Assembly: GCA_017394605.1 (NCBI GenBank)
Contig: JAFPXU010000028.1
Location: 9,499 to 73,498 of the forward strand
Direction: 5' to 3'
DNA length: 64,000 nt
From: Clostridia bacterium
GTDB taxonomy: Bacteria > Bacillota_A > Clostridia > Christensenellales > CAG-138
The notes beneath the pieces were generated by a model. The model ran no database searches. It was not told the DNA's origin and was given only the letters and a program-made list of their open reading frames with translations. Positions 17,237 through 25,961 of the stretch are shown in pieces (the first letter of the stretch is position 1; every line of letters begins with the position of its first letter). The position numbers and the translations under genes are program-made.

Positions 17237-17740
17237 ATGGAAAAAGAATCCAAAGAACAGGCTAACAGGGAAGAATTGTGGCGAACCGTGAAATTTACAC
17301 TGTTTTCCATTTCCGCCGGCGCGATCCAGTTGATTGTTTCGGGACTGTTGACGCACTTTACGAAGCTCGGCGTTGCGACCTGCTATTTTATCGCGCTTGT
17401 ATGTTCTGTTATCTGGAATTTCACATTCAACAGGAAGTACACATTTCAGTCCGCTAACAATGTTCCGATTGCCATGCTGAAAGTGCTTGGTTATTATGCG
17501 GTTTTCACGCCGCTGTCACTTCTGTTGGTTGCATACCTGTCTGACGGAACGATTTTTGAGAAAATGGTGATTTCCGGTCATCGGAACTGGAACGGAATGC
17601 TGGTCATCATCCTGAATATGCTGATCAATTTCGTAACGGAATACTTGTTTGACAGGCTTGTGGTCTTCCGTGATTCCATCGATACCAATGATGTGGCGGA
17701 AAGGAAAAAGAAAGACAAGGCAGCCCGGACCTCCATGTGA
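17237..17740 (+). CDS. GtrA-like membrane protein
   Basis: A 167-residue integral membrane protein with four hydrophobic segments (about 17-38, 44-62, 75-98 and 110-130). The signature FTFNRKYTF lies between helices two and three. GtrA proteins are thought to move lipid-linked sugars (bactoprenol-linked glucose in the phage case) across the membrane for surface polysaccharide glycosylation. The ATG at 17237 has a GGAAGGA ribosome binding site; an in-frame start at 17108 would lie inside the promoter. No glycosyltransferase gene is adjacent, so the sugar is unknown. Confidence 0.85.
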   Translation: MEKESKEQANREELWRTVKFTLFSISAGAIQLIVSGLLTHFTKLGVATCYFIALVCSVIWNFTFNRKYTFQSANNVPIAMLKVLGYYAVFTPLSLLLVAYLSDGTIFEKMVISGHRNWNGMLVIILNMLINFVTEYLFDRLVVFRDSIDTNDVAERKKKDKAARTSM

Positions 17741-17763
17741 TTTCCGCCAAGTCCTAAAGCAGT

Positions 17764-19014
17764 TCAATCAGTGCGCCCGGCTTTTCTGCCGGGCGTGTTT
17801 TCGGTCCGGAGTTTCCTGAGAAAGCTGTATCTGGGAGCCGGAACGGGAAGCTTCATGAAAAGGTCCATTTTCGGATGCCGTGTGATTTCTACCGGAAAGC
17901 CGGCAGCGTCCAGTATTTTTCCGGCAGTGAAGGATACGGGATCCCCATCGGGGCGGAGGAGTTCCAACGTGTCACCCGGACGGAATCCGTTCCGTTGCGT
18001 CAGGTATGCGTTTCCGAACGCATCGCAGGCTTCTACCATCGCGACAACATCGTAGAGAGAGAAATAGCTGCTGTCTTTGACGGACTGACCGGGCTGACCG
18101 TAATAGAATCCTGTGGAGTATGGCCGGTGGCTCAGCTTGTTAACTTCATCCCGCCAGATTTCAGGCAGGGGGACACCGGCGGCGGCGCAGTCCAGCGCGT
18201 GGCGGTAGGCGGCAGTGGAAGAGGCGACATAATACGCGGATTTTGTGCGGCCCTCGATTTTCAGACTGGATATGCCTGCGTTGATCATGTCCGCAACGTG
18301 ATCAATCATACACATATCCCTGGAATTCAGGATGAAGGTGCCGTTATCCTCGGATATTTCAAAGAACTCACCCGGGCTCTGTTCCGCCATCAGATGATAT
18401 TTCCATCTGCACGGCTGGGCGCACATTCCGCGGTTGGGATCTCTTCCTGTCAGGTAATCGGACAGCGTGCATCTTCCGGAGAAGGATACGCACATTGCCC
18501 CGTGACAGAACGCTTCGATATCCAGATCGTCGGGGATACGGGTACGGAGTTCCTCGATGGCGCGAATGGACATTTCACGCGCAAGGACGATCCTCTTTGC
18601 GCCAAGATCATAAAACGCGTTAGCGGATGCGCTGTTCATGACGCCCGCTTGTGTGCTGATATGAATTTCTACGTGAGGTGCGTACTTCCTGCACAGATTG
18701 AGAACGCCCAAATCCGTTACGATGAGACCGTCGGCTCCATAAGCATCGACCTGTTCCAGAAAGGCGGGCATGGTCAGGAGATCCCGGTCGGTCGGAACGG
18801 TGTTGCAGGTAACATATACCCGGACACGGTGCGCATGCGCGTAGCTGACCGCATCTTTGAGTTCCTGGCCGTTGAAATTTCCGGTACCCGCACGCATGCC
18901 GAATGAGGTGCCGGCAAGATAGACGGCATCTGCGCCATACACAACGGCGGCAGTCAGTTTTTCCGGATCTCCGGCGGGACTGAGTAATTCGGGCTTATGA
19001 AAAATGTTGCTCAT
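17764..19014 (-). CDS. Peptidase U32 family protein (TrhP-like)
   Basis: A 416-residue protein of the U32 family. Members were first called collagenase-like proteases, but TrhP and RlhA act in hydroxylation of tRNA uridine-34 and 23S rRNA cytidine using prephenate-derived intermediates. The start PELLSPAGDPEKL, the GADAVYL strand and the cysteine cluster CHGAMCVSFSGRC followed by MCAQPCRWKY are diagnostic. The four cysteines probably hold an iron-sulfur cluster. Length matches TrhP-type proteins rather than the longer RlhA type. The AAGGA ribosome binding site and an extended -10 (TGATATAAT) lie upstream. The 3' end carries the terminator of the convergent gtrA-like gene. Confidence 0.88.
   Translation of the reverse strand: MSNIFHKPELLSPAGDPEKLTAAVVYGADAVYLAGTSFGMRAGTGNFNGQELKDAVSYAHAHRVRVYVTCNTVPTDRDLLTMPAFLEQVDAYGADGLIVTDLGVLNLCRKYAPHVEIHISTQAGVMNSASANAFYDLGAKRIVLAREMSIRAIEELRTRIPDDLDIEAFCHGAMCVSFSGRCTLSDYLTGRDPNRGMCAQPCRWKYHLMAEQSPGEFFEISEDNGTFILNSRDMCMIDHVADMINAGISSLKIEGRTKSAYYVASSTAAYRHALDCAAAGVPLPEIWRDEVNKLSHRPYSTGFYYGQPGQSVKDSSYFSLYDVVAMVEACDAFGNAYLTQRNGFRPGDTLELLRPDGDPVSFTAGKILDAAGFPVEITRHPKMDLFMKLPVPAPRYSFLRKLRTENTPGRKAGRTD
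17773..17801 (+). terminator. Terminator of the GtrA gene, inside the U32 gene's 3' end
   Basis: CGCCCGGC and GCCGGGCG form a perfect stem around TTTTCT, followed by TGTTTTC on the plus strand. The hairpin is within the coding sequence of the convergent U32 gene and encodes its last residues. Confidence 0.65.
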
Positions 19015-19048
19015 TGGTGCGGATCCTTATTATATTTTAATTCAAATC

Positions 19049-19057
19049 ATTATATCA
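19049..19057 (-). promoter_or_regulatory. Extended -10 promoter of the U32 gene
   Basis: The minus strand reads TGATATAAT, a full-consensus extended -10, about 35 nt upstream of the U32 start codon. Confidence 0.6.
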
Positions 19058-19113
19058 TGAGAGCAAAAGTTCAGGCAGCACCATATCCGGTTGCCCGGAA
19101 AGGAACTGATCGG

Positions 19114-21291
19114 ATGAAAACAATCGCGGAATCAATATCAGATGAGATCGGAAGGCCGCAGAAGCAGGTCGAGAATGTCATTTCGCTTCTTGACGAGGGG
19201 AATACCATTCCGTTTATCGCAAGATACAGAAAAGAAGCACACGGTGCCATGGATGACGTCCTGCTCAGAAAACTTGAGGAACGGCTGTCATTCTACCGTG
19301 GGTTGGAAAAAAGAAAGGAAGAAGTTCTTCGCCTGATTCAGGAAAAGGGAAAGCTTACAGAAGAACTTGAGCGGGCGGTCAGATCCGCGTCAACCAGAAC
19401 GGAAGTGGAGGATTTGTATCTTCCGTACCGTACAAAAAGAAAAACCCGTGCTGTTGCGGCTAGAGAGAAAGGACTGGAACCATTGGCGCGATGCCTTATG
19501 GCGCAGAAGCCGGACATGGCGGATCCGATGGTGATTGCCGAAGGATACGTGGATGCCGGCAAAGGAGTTTTCAATGTGCAGGAAGCGCTTGCGGGAGCGT
19601 CCGACATCGTTGCTGAAATTGTATCGGAATCTGCGGAGATACGCAGGAAGATGCGGAACCTGATCCGGAGCGGCGGCTGTATTGCCGTGTCCGCGGCAAA
19701 GGAGGAAAGCTCGGTTTACGAACGGTATTACGGATTCCGGCAGGAGATATCCAGAGTGCAGGGACACCAGATACTGGCGATGAACAGGGGGGAAAAAGAA
19801 GGTTTCCTGAAGATAGCGGTTCAAGCAGACAGGGAGGCAGCGCTGTCTATGATTAAACGAACGTTCATCCGCGGCGCTTCCCCTGCAAAGGCGTTTTTGG
19901 GGAGAGCGTTGGAGGACAGTTTTGACAGGCTACTGTTTCCCTCTCTGGTCAATGAGGTTCGTTCCGAATTGACAGAGACGGCGTCGGAAGGTGCGATCCG
20001 GATGTTTTCGGCTAATCTGAAGCCGCTTCTGATGCAGCCTCCGGTAAAAGGGAAGGTCATCATGGGTCTTGACCCTGGTTACAGAATGGGGTGCAAGGTG
20101 GCTGTCATCGACGGGACCGGAAAGGTGTTGGATACAGGGGTTGTCTATCCAACGCACGGCGCGAGGCAAAAGGAAGAAGCGATACAAAAGCTTGCGGCTC
20201 TGATACGGACGCACGGAGTGAAGTATATCGCCATCGGAAATGGTACTGCCTCCAGGGAAACGGAACAGATGACGGCGGAGCTGATCCGCGTCTGCCCGGG
20301 CGTTTCATATATGGTGGTCAGCGAAGCGGGAGCTTCCGTATATTCGGCTTCCGAACTGGCAACTAAGGAACTTCCGGGGATGGATGTAAACCTCCGGAGC
20401 GCGGTATCCATTGCACGCAGGATGGAGGATCCCTTGGCAGAGCTGGTTAAGATCGATCCGAAATCGATTGGAATCGGGCAATATCAGCATGATATGCCCC
20501 AGACAAAACTGACGGAGAGCCTGAACGCGGTCGTAGAGGACTGCGTGAACTCCGTGGGCGTTGATCTGAATACAGCGTCTCCGTCGCTCCTTCAGCATGT
20601 TGCCGGACTGAATGCGTCAACTGCGGGATCGATCGTTGCCTATCGGGAGCAGAACGGGGCATATACGTCGAGAAATCAGCTGAAGAAAGTCCCAAGAATC
20701 GGAGAGAAAGCGTTCGAGCAGTGCGCGGGATTTCTCCGGATACCGGAGAGTCCCAACCTGCTGGACCGAACCGGGGTGCATCCGGAAAGCTATGCGGCTG
20801 CAGCGAAACTGATGCGGCTTTGTGGAGTGTCGGAAGAGAATGTACGGGAACACAGGACCGCAGGCATAACCGACAAACTCAGGGAAGCGGGAGAAGACGC
20901 ACTTTCGGAGCTTTGCGGAGTCGGAACGGAAACGCTGAAGGATATCGTCAGAGAACTCATGAAGCCCGGGAGGGATCCCAGGGAGGAACTTCCGAAACCG
21001 ATATTCCGGAAGGATCTTCTTGACCTCAGCGACTTGAAGCCGGGGATGGAACTGTACGGAACGGTAAGAAACGTCGTGGATTTCGGGGCATTTGTGGATA
21101 TAGGCGTGCATCAGGACGGGCTTGTGCACATATCGGAGATTTCGGACCATTTTATAAAGCACCCCTCCCAGACGGTAAAAGTCGGGGATGAGGTGCGGGT
21201 GATTGTACTGGAAGTGAACATTGAAAAAAAGAGGATCTCCCTTTCCATGAAACAGGCTTCAAAAGCAGAGGATCAGTCTTTCACGAAATAA
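19114..21291 (+). CDS. tex: Tex family RNA-binding transcription accessory protein
   Basis: A 725-residue cytosolic nucleic-acid-binding protein linked to transcription and RNA handling. Domain order is as in known Tex proteins: an N-terminal HTH-like and helical region (to about 300), a YqgF/RNase-H-like domain (VIMGLDPGYRMGCKVAVID, about 310-440), helix-hairpin-helix motifs (LNTASPSLLQHVAGLN and RIGEKAFEQCAGFLRI, about 485-560) and a C-terminal S1 domain (GTVRNVVDFGAFVDIGVHQ, about 645-715). ATG 19114 with AGGA upstream gives the family start; an in-frame start at 18997 lies inside the divergent promoter. The last 19 nt overlap the convergent FRG gene. Confidence 0.95.
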   Translation: MKTIAESISDEIGRPQKQVENVISLLDEGNTIPFIARYRKEAHGAMDDVLLRKLEERLSFYRGLEKRKEEVLRLIQEKGKLTEELERAVRSASTRTEVEDLYLPYRTKRKTRAVAAREKGLEPLARCLMAQKPDMADPMVIAEGYVDAGKGVFNVQEALAGASDIVAEIVSESAEIRRKMRNLIRSGGCIAVSAAKEESSVYERYYGFRQEISRVQGHQILAMNRGEKEGFLKIAVQADREAALSMIKRTFIRGASPAKAFLGRALEDSFDRLLFPSLVNEVRSELTETASEGAIRMFSANLKPLLMQPPVKGKVIMGLDPGYRMGCKVAVIDGTGKVLDTGVVYPTHGARQKEEAIQKLAALIRTHGVKYIAIGNGTASRETEQMTAELIRVCPGVSYMVVSEAGASVYSASELATKELPGMDVNLRSAVSIARRMEDPLAELVKIDPKSIGIGQYQHDMPQTKLTESLNAVVEDCVNSVGVDLNTASPSLLQHVAGLNASTAGSIVAYREQNGAYTSRNQLKKVPRIGEKAFEQCAGFLRIPESPNLLDRTGVHPESYAAAAKLMRLCGVSEENVREHRTAGITDKLREAGEDALSELCGVGTETLKDIVRELMKPGRDPREELPKPIFRKDLLDLSDLKPGMELYGTVRNVVDFGAFVDIGVHQDGLVHISEISDHFIKHPSQTVKVGDEVRVIVLEVNIEKKRISLSMKQASKAEDQSFTK

Positions 21292-22076
21292 TGCCGCGCG
21301 ACCCAGGTGGATATCCCGTCGAGACCGGGATAAATAATGCGTTCATTGATATTCAGCTGGTCGAGCAGATCCCGGATGACCCAGCGGATCTCCTTGTTGA
21401 TGATGTATTTGACTGTCTGTTCGGTCTTCTCATCCAGAAACTGCTCAATGTCCTGCATGCCGCTTGGGATGATGGAAAAGAAAGCATACTGGTTCATGAT
21501 GCGGTGATCGAAAGAGGGAGGCTCAATCAATGCAAATGCGGAATCCCGCATGTCCGAATCATACTGCTCGAGGGTCGGAGCGCAGCGCTGCATGGTGTTC
21601 AGGGAAAAGATGGTTTCTTTCTCCTGAGCAAGCGCTTCTCTGTATTTTTTGGGCAGGATCGAATGGATTTCTGATGCGCTGATGCGCCATACGGCGCCGT
21701 CGCGGGTATTCATTTTCTGGAGATTGTTTTCCGTGGTGGCAAAGTGAAGCGCTACCAAGGGAGAAAGGGTCCAGTCCAGAAGCCGCGTTGGCAGGCCGTG
21801 ATGCTGTCCCACAATCATCTGTTTCCAGACCGAAGTGCTGAGAGAGGGATCGTCGATGACGGCGTATTTTGTAAAGCTTTTTAAGATGGAAGGCTCCAAC
21901 TCCTTCTGCTTCTGCTTGCAGTTTCGTGCAAGGCTGGTTACGAGATGATACCTGCTGTCCGGCGATCCATGGAAATAATAATGACTGCGGCGGCGGTCGA
22001 TCTCCGGATTATAATCGAGTATGTCAAGCAGCTCTATTGCTTTATCAAGTGTGTCGATCGTAATGGTCTGAATCAT
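21273..22076 (-). CDS. FRG domain-containing protein
   Basis: A 267-residue protein with the FRG domain (PF08867 type), named for conserved Phe, Arg and Gly residues. The hallmark HHGLPTRLLDWTLSPLVALH lies in the middle, with FHGSPDSRYHLVTSLAR near the N-terminus. FRG function is not settled; such genes occur singly and in some phage-defence loci. The reading frame stays open upstream to 22865 antisense to two other genes, but homology begins at ATG 22076, so that start is chosen despite a poor ribosome binding site. Its 3' end overlaps tex by 19 nt tail to tail. It stands alone in its direction. Confidence 0.85.
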   Translation of the reverse strand: MIQTITIDTLDKAIELLDILDYNPEIDRRRSHYYFHGSPDSRYHLVTSLARNCKQKQKELEPSILKSFTKYAVIDDPSLSTSVWKQMIVGQHHGLPTRLLDWTLSPLVALHFATTENNLQKMNTRDGAVWRISASEIHSILPKKYREALAQEKETIFSLNTMQRCAPTLEQYDSDMRDSAFALIEPPSFDHRIMNQYAFFSIIPSGMQDIEQFLDEKTEQTVKYIINKEIRWVIRDLLDQLNINERIIYPGLDGISTWVARHYFVKD

Positions 22077-22182
22077 GCCGGCGGACCGATTCCGATAACG
22101 GAAACGGCGTCTCCTTATCTTTTTTTTAAGGATATCTTGATTTGCTGAAAAAAACAACGCAGATCCATATGAAAAACTAACA

Positions 22183-22211
22183 TTGCGCATCAAACACGCA
22201 GAAGATACAAT
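22183..22211 (+). promoter_or_regulatory. Promoter of the RsbW/RsbV-like pair
   Basis: TTGCGC (22183-22188) and TACAAT (22206-22211) are 17 nt apart, about 36 nt before the start at 22248. Confidence 0.6.
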
Positions 22212-22247
22212 AGAAATGATCACAGTAGAAGGGACGGCACTGCGTAG

Positions 22248-22649
22248 ATGAAAGAGCAGGAATTTTCTGCTTCGATAGACTGCCTGCAGGATGTCATATC
22301 CTTTATTGAACAGGAACTTGAAGTTGCGGATTGTCCCATGCGCACCGTGATGCAGATTTCGGTTGCTGCAGAAGAAATATTCGCCAACATAGCAAGCTAT
22401 GCTTACCCGGAAGGCGGGGGAAACGCCCTGATCGAGATTTCTGCGAATGAACATGAGGCCGTTATCCGGTTCACGGATACAGGCATCCCGTTTAATCCGC
22501 TTGCGAAAGCCGATCCGGACGTGACACTTCCTGCGGAACAGAGAGAAATCGGCGGACTGGGAATATTCATGGTTAAAAAGACTATGGACGAAATACTGTA
22601 TCAACGGGATGGACAAAAAAACATTCTGACTATTACGAAAAGATATTGA
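22248..22649 (+). CDS. RsbW-like ATP-binding anti-sigma/serine kinase
   Basis: A 133-residue GHKL-type ATPase related to the anti-sigma kinases RsbW and SpoIIAB. The N-box is AAEEIFANIASYAYP, the G1-box Asp is in FTDTGIPFNPL and the glycine-rich lid is EIGGLGIFMVKK. Such kinases bind a sigma factor or another target and phosphorylate a STAS partner. The partner gene follows after 16 nt. No sigma factor and no SpoIIE-type phosphatase are in the neighbourhood, so the controlled protein is unknown. Confidence 0.88.
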   Translation: MKEQEFSASIDCLQDVISFIEQELEVADCPMRTVMQISVAAEEIFANIASYAYPEGGGNALIEISANEHEAVIRFTDTGIPFNPLAKADPDVTLPAEQREIGGLGIFMVKKTMDEILYQRDGQKNILTITKRY

Positions 22650-22665
22650 CCAGGAGGGAATCGGC

Positions 22666-22962
22666 ATGGAAATTATTAAGAAAAAAGACGGCGGATCGCT
22701 GAAAATTGCTCTCGAGGGACGGCTTGACACATCCACTGCCCCAAGCCTTGAAGAGGCGCTCAAGGAAGAGCTTAACGGAGTAACGGATCTGGAATTTGAC
22801 TTTGCGAAGTTGGAGTATATTTCATCCGCGGGCCTCAGGGTTCTGCTTTCCACACAAAAAATCATGAAAAATCAGGGAAATATGAAAGTGAAGAACGTGT
22901 GCCCTGAAATCATGGAAGTATTCGATATTACCGGTTTCTCGGAGATTCTGACTATCGAATGA
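22666..22962 (+). CDS. STAS-domain anti-sigma factor antagonist
   Basis: A 98-residue single STAS-domain protein of the RsbV/SpoIIAA family. The conserved EYISSAGLRVLL segment holds Ser53 and Ser54, one of which is the expected phosphorylation site for the kinase encoded just upstream. The unphosphorylated form would bind the kinase and free its target. The ribosome binding site CAGGAGGG precedes the ATG. The order kinase then antagonist is the reverse of the usual rsbV-rsbW order. Confidence 0.9.
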   Translation: MEIIKKKDGGSLKIALEGRLDTSTAPSLEEALKEELNGVTDLEFDFAKLEYISSAGLRVLLSTQKIMKNQGNMKVKNVCPEIMEVFDITGFSEILTIE

Positions 22963-22995
22963 TTTGAAGAGAACGTTTGGTATGTGACGGAGCAG

Positions 22996-23041
22996 AAAGG
23001 CTCCATACCCGGATCTCCGATCCGGGTATGTGGCCTTTTTT
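22996..23041 (+). terminator. Strong terminator after the RsbV-like gene
   Basis: ATACCCGGATC and GATCCGGGTAT form a perfect stem with a TCC loop, extended by AAAGGC/GGCCTTTT pairing with one mismatch, then TTTTTT. It also lies beyond the end of the convergent YbaK gene. Confidence 0.92.
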
Positions 23042-23057
23042 CAAAATGCGGGAAGAA

Positions 23058-23534
23058 TCAGTCCCTGCCCCAGTCTTTGCAAATGTCAACCCAACCGGAA
23101 GAGTGGGAATAGAGCTCCAACTCCTCAATGGTGAGTTCAATGGCGCTGTTAGGACTTCCGCATGCGGGGAAAACGGTACGGAAGCGTTTCAGGGAAATGT
23201 CCAGATAAACAGGGATACCCGGATTGACCGCAAAAGGGCATACCCCTCCGACGGCGTGCCCGATCAGTGCTTCGACTTCTTCATGCTGGAGCATTTTAGC
23301 CTTGACCCGGAACCGGGATTTGTACTTTGCATTATCGATTCTTGCGTCGCCGGCTGCGACGATGAGAATCGGGGAAGAGGGCTGCATGAGCGAGAGCGTT
23401 TTGGCGATTCTCGCAGGTTCGCAGTGAAGGGCTGCCGCGGCGAGCTGTACCGTGGCGCTCGATACCGGGAATTCCAGAATACGGTTTTCCATTTGGAACT
23501 CGCGAAAGTATTCGCGGACCTTTACGATAGACAT
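23058..23534 (-). CDS. YbaK/EbsC-type aminoacyl-tRNA deacylase
   Basis: A 158-residue protein of the YbaK/ProX editing family, which hydrolyses wrongly charged aminoacyl-tRNA such as Cys-tRNA(Pro). Conserved features are the Lys in ARIAKTLSL, AAGDARID, and GGVCPFAVNPGIPVYLD. It is free-standing, with no prolyl-tRNA synthetase fused. ATG 23534 is chosen because GGAG lies 8 nt upstream; an in-frame ATG at 23549 adds five residues. It is divergent from fhs, with about 120 nt between. Confidence 0.85.
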   Translation of the reverse strand: MSIVKVREYFREFQMENRILEFPVSSATVQLAAAALHCEPARIAKTLSLMQPSSPILIVAAGDARIDNAKYKSRFRVKAKMLQHEEVEALIGHAVGGVCPFAVNPGIPVYLDISLKRFRTVFPACGSPNSAIELTIEELELYSHSSGWVDICKDWGRD

Positions 23535-23600
23535 TTTGACGTACTCCATTCAAGACGGCCATTTGTTTGGGAACGCTGTTTTTTAGAGTATTATAGGCTA

Positions 23601-23606
23601 TATAAT
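23601..23606 (+). promoter_or_regulatory. -10 box of the folate one-carbon operon
   Basis: TATAAT in an A/T-rich stretch, 50 nt before the fhs start. The -35 region is only a poor match (TGTTTT at 23577-23582). The short leader has one small GGGT/ACCC hairpin and no sign of a tetrahydrofolate or ZTP riboswitch. Confidence 0.5.
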
Positions 23607-23656
23607 ATAGATTGTATAGAATTAGGGGGTTGAGGACCCGGTCGAGGAGGCATCGC

Positions 23657-25333
23657 ATGGCATACAAATCAGATATAGAAATCGCCCAGGAGAACAAGAT
23701 GAAGAAGATTGCCGATATTGCGGCAGATCTTGGAATCGATGAGAAGTATATCGAGTTGTACGGCAATTATAAGGCTAAGATAGATTTTTCCCTATTGAGA
23801 GACAACGCGGATAAACCGGACGGGAAACTGATTCTTGTAACTGCCATCACTCCCACTCCTGCCGGAGAGGGAAAGACGACAACGGCAGTCGGGCTCGCGG
23901 ACGGGCTGAAGAAAATCGGAAAGAAAGTGGTTGTCGCGCTCAGAGAGCCCTCATTGGGACCGGTATTCGGAATCAAGGGCGGCGCCGCGGGAGGCGGCCG
24001 TGCCCAGGTTGTTCCCATGGAGGATATCAATCTTCACTTTACCGGAGACTTTCATGCGATCGGAGCGGCGAACAATCTTTTGGCGGCCATGCTGGACAAT
24101 CATATCCAGCAGGGCAACGCGCTCGGGATCGATCCGAAACAGATAACATGGAAAAGAGCCGTTGACATGAACGACCGTCAGCTCCGCCAGATCGTCGACG
24201 GACTGGGAGGGAGAACACAGGGGGTGCCGCGTGAAGACGGATTCGACATAACCGTGGCGAGCGAAGTCATGGCGGTGCTCTGCCTTGCGTCGGACATCAA
24301 GGATCTGAAGGCGAGGCTTGCCAGAATCGTTGTCGGATATACGTACGAAGGGAAACCTGTCACGGCACACGATCTGAAGGCGGAAGGAGCGATGGCTGCC
24401 CTTCTGAAAGACGCCATCAAACCGAATCTGGTGCAGACGCTCGAAAAAACACCCGCGCTGGTGCACGGAGGTCCGTTTGCCAATATTGCGCATGGTTGCA
24501 ACTCCGTTACGGCGACCAGAATGGCATTGAAACTGGGAGATTATGTGGTCACGGAGGCAGGATTCGCTGCGGATCTCGGAGCGGAGAAATTCTTCGACAT
24601 CAAATGCAGAATGGCGGGGCTTCATCCGGCTTGTACCGTGGTGGTCGCGACTGTCCGAGCGTTGAAATACCATGGCGGAGTTCCAAAGAATGAACTGGGA
24701 ACAGAGAATCTTGCGGCCCTGGAGAAAGGAATTCCCAACCTCATGCGGCATGTATCCAACATCCGGGACGTTTTCGGACTTCCATGCGTGGTGGCGGTCA
24801 ACGCTTTTCCGACGGATACGCGCGCGGAGCTGGATTTCGTCAGAAAGAAGTGCGGAGAGCTCGGCGTTCGGGTCGCGTTGAGCGAGGTGTGGGAAAAAGG
24901 CGGCGAAGGCGGAACGGAACTGGCTGAAGAAGTGGTGCGGCTCTGCGAACAGCCTAATGAATTCCGACAGGCGTACGAACTGGACGGAACGATTGAGGAG
25001 AAAATTGAACAGATCTGCAGGAAGATTTATCACGCGGACGGCGTGATGCTTACCCCGAACGCCAAAAAGCAGGCTGCGCTTCTGACATCGCTCGGATTTG
25101 ACAAAATGCCTGTATGTATGGCAAAGACGCAATACTCGTTCTCGGACGATCCTGCGCTGCTTGGGGCGCCGGACGGTTTTACCGTGACGGTGAGAAATCT
25201 GAAAGTGTCCGCGGGAGCAGGTTTTATCGTGGCACTGACAGGAGACATCATGACCATGCCGGGACTTCCGCGGGTCCCTGCGGCGGAAAGAATCGACGTG
25301 GATGAAAACGGTGTTATTTCCGGCCTGTTCTGA
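23657..25333 (+). CDS. fhs: Formate-tetrahydrofolate ligase
   Basis: Makes 10-formyl-tetrahydrofolate from formate, THF and ATP in the cytosol, feeding purine and fMet synthesis and, in acetogens, the methyl branch. The 558-residue protein has the P-loop [10 protein letters not shown], the [20 protein letters not shown] segment, and a C-terminal [17 protein letters not shown] that is nearly invariant in the family. ATG 23657 follows a GAGGAGG ribosome binding site; an in-frame start at 23612 lies too near the promoter. First gene of a five-gene folate operon; fchA begins 17 nt after its stop. Confidence 0.97.
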   Translation: MAYKSDIEIAQENKMKKIADIAADLGIDEKYIELYGNYKAKIDFSLLRDNADKPDGKLILVTAITPTPAGEGKTTTAVGLADGLKKIGKKVVVALREPSLGPVFGIKGGAAGGGRAQVVPMEDINLHFTGDFHAIGAANNLLAAMLDNHIQQGNALGIDPKQITWKRAVDMNDRQLRQIVDGLGGRTQGVPREDGFDITVASEVMAVLCLASDIKDLKARLARIVVGYTYEGKPVTAHDLKAEGAMAALLKDAIKPNLVQTLEKTPALVHGGPFANIAHGCNSVTATRMALKLGDYVVTEAGFAADLGAEKFFDIKCRMAGLHPACTVVVATVRALKYHGGVPKNELGTENLAALEKGIPNLMRHVSNIRDVFGLPCVVAVNAFPTDTRAELDFVRKKCGELGVRVALSEVWEKGGEGGTELAEEVVRLCEQPNEFRQAYELDGTIEEKIEQICRKIYHADGVMLTPNAKKQAALLTSLGFDKMPVCMAKTQYSFSDDPALLGAPDGFTVTVRNLKVSAGAGFIVALTGDIMTMPGLPRVPAAERIDVDENGVISGLF

Positions 25334-25349
25334 TCAGCGGAGGGAAACG

Positions 25350-25961
25350 ATGCTTGATTTTTCGATTAATATATTTCTTGATGAGCTCGGATCCAAAGCT
25401 CCTGTGCCTGGAGGCGGCAGCACGAGCGCGCTGGTCGGTGCGCTGGCCGCTGCGCTGGGTCGTATGTCGGGGGCTTTGACGGTCGGGAAGAAGAAATACG
25501 CGGACGTTGAAAATGACCTGAGAGACATGATGGACCGTGCTCAGGAACTTCGAGAGAAGCTGTGTGCGTGCGTTCAGAAGGATATTGACGCCTTTGAACC
25601 GCTGTCCAAAGCGTATGCCATTCCGAAAGATGACCCGAACAGGGACGGAATCATGGAGAAGTGTCTCAAAACTGCCGCGTCTGCTCCGCTCGAAATACTG
25701 GATTTGTGCTGTGAAGCGACGGTGCTTAACAAAGAGTTTTCTGAGAAGGCTGGCAGGCTGGTCATCTCGGATGCTGCTACCGGCGCGGCGCTTTGCTGGG
25801 CTGCCCTGCACGGTGCTGCTTTGAATGTAAAAGTGAATACCAGCGCCATGAAAGACCGGGCATACGCGGGATCGGTGGAGCAGCACGTGGACGAGGCTTT
25901 GGAGAAATACAGCGGAATGGCGGAAGAAACATTTTTTTCTGTATACGGGAGATATTCCTAA
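25350..25961 (+). CDS. fchA: Methenyltetrahydrofolate cyclohydrolase (FchA, cyclodeaminase family)
   Basis: A 203-residue helical protein of the formiminotransferase-cyclodeaminase/cyclohydrolase family. FchA interconverts 5,10-methenyl-THF and 10-formyl-THF. The glycine-rich VPGGGSTSALVGALAAALG near the N-terminus is the family signature. The start at 25350 has a GGAGGG ribosome binding site; an upstream in-frame start would overlap fhs. The stop TAA shares its last base with the folD ATG. In this operon it appears to supply the cyclohydrolase step that the neighbouring FolD has lost. A cyclodeaminase role is less likely, since no formiminotransferase is present. Confidence 0.9.
   Translation: MLDFSINIFLDELGSKAPVPGGGSTSALVGALAAALGRMSGALTVGKKKYADVENDLRDMMDRAQELREKLCACVQKDIDAFEPLSKAYAIPKDDPNRDGIMEKCLKTAASAPLEILDLCCEATVLNKEFSEKAGRLVISDAATGAALCWAALHGAALNVKVNTSAMKDRAYAGSVEQHVDEALEKYSGMAEETFFSVYGRYS

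Noticed and set aside
22077..22865. 5' extension of the FRG reading frame
   Set aside because: The frame is open but lies antisense to the RsbW/RsbV-like genes and shows no homology; the FRG protein starts at 22076.
23550..23656. THF or ZTP riboswitch before fhs
   Set aside because: Leader after the -10 box is about 45 nt, with only one 4-bp hairpin; too short for either aptamer.
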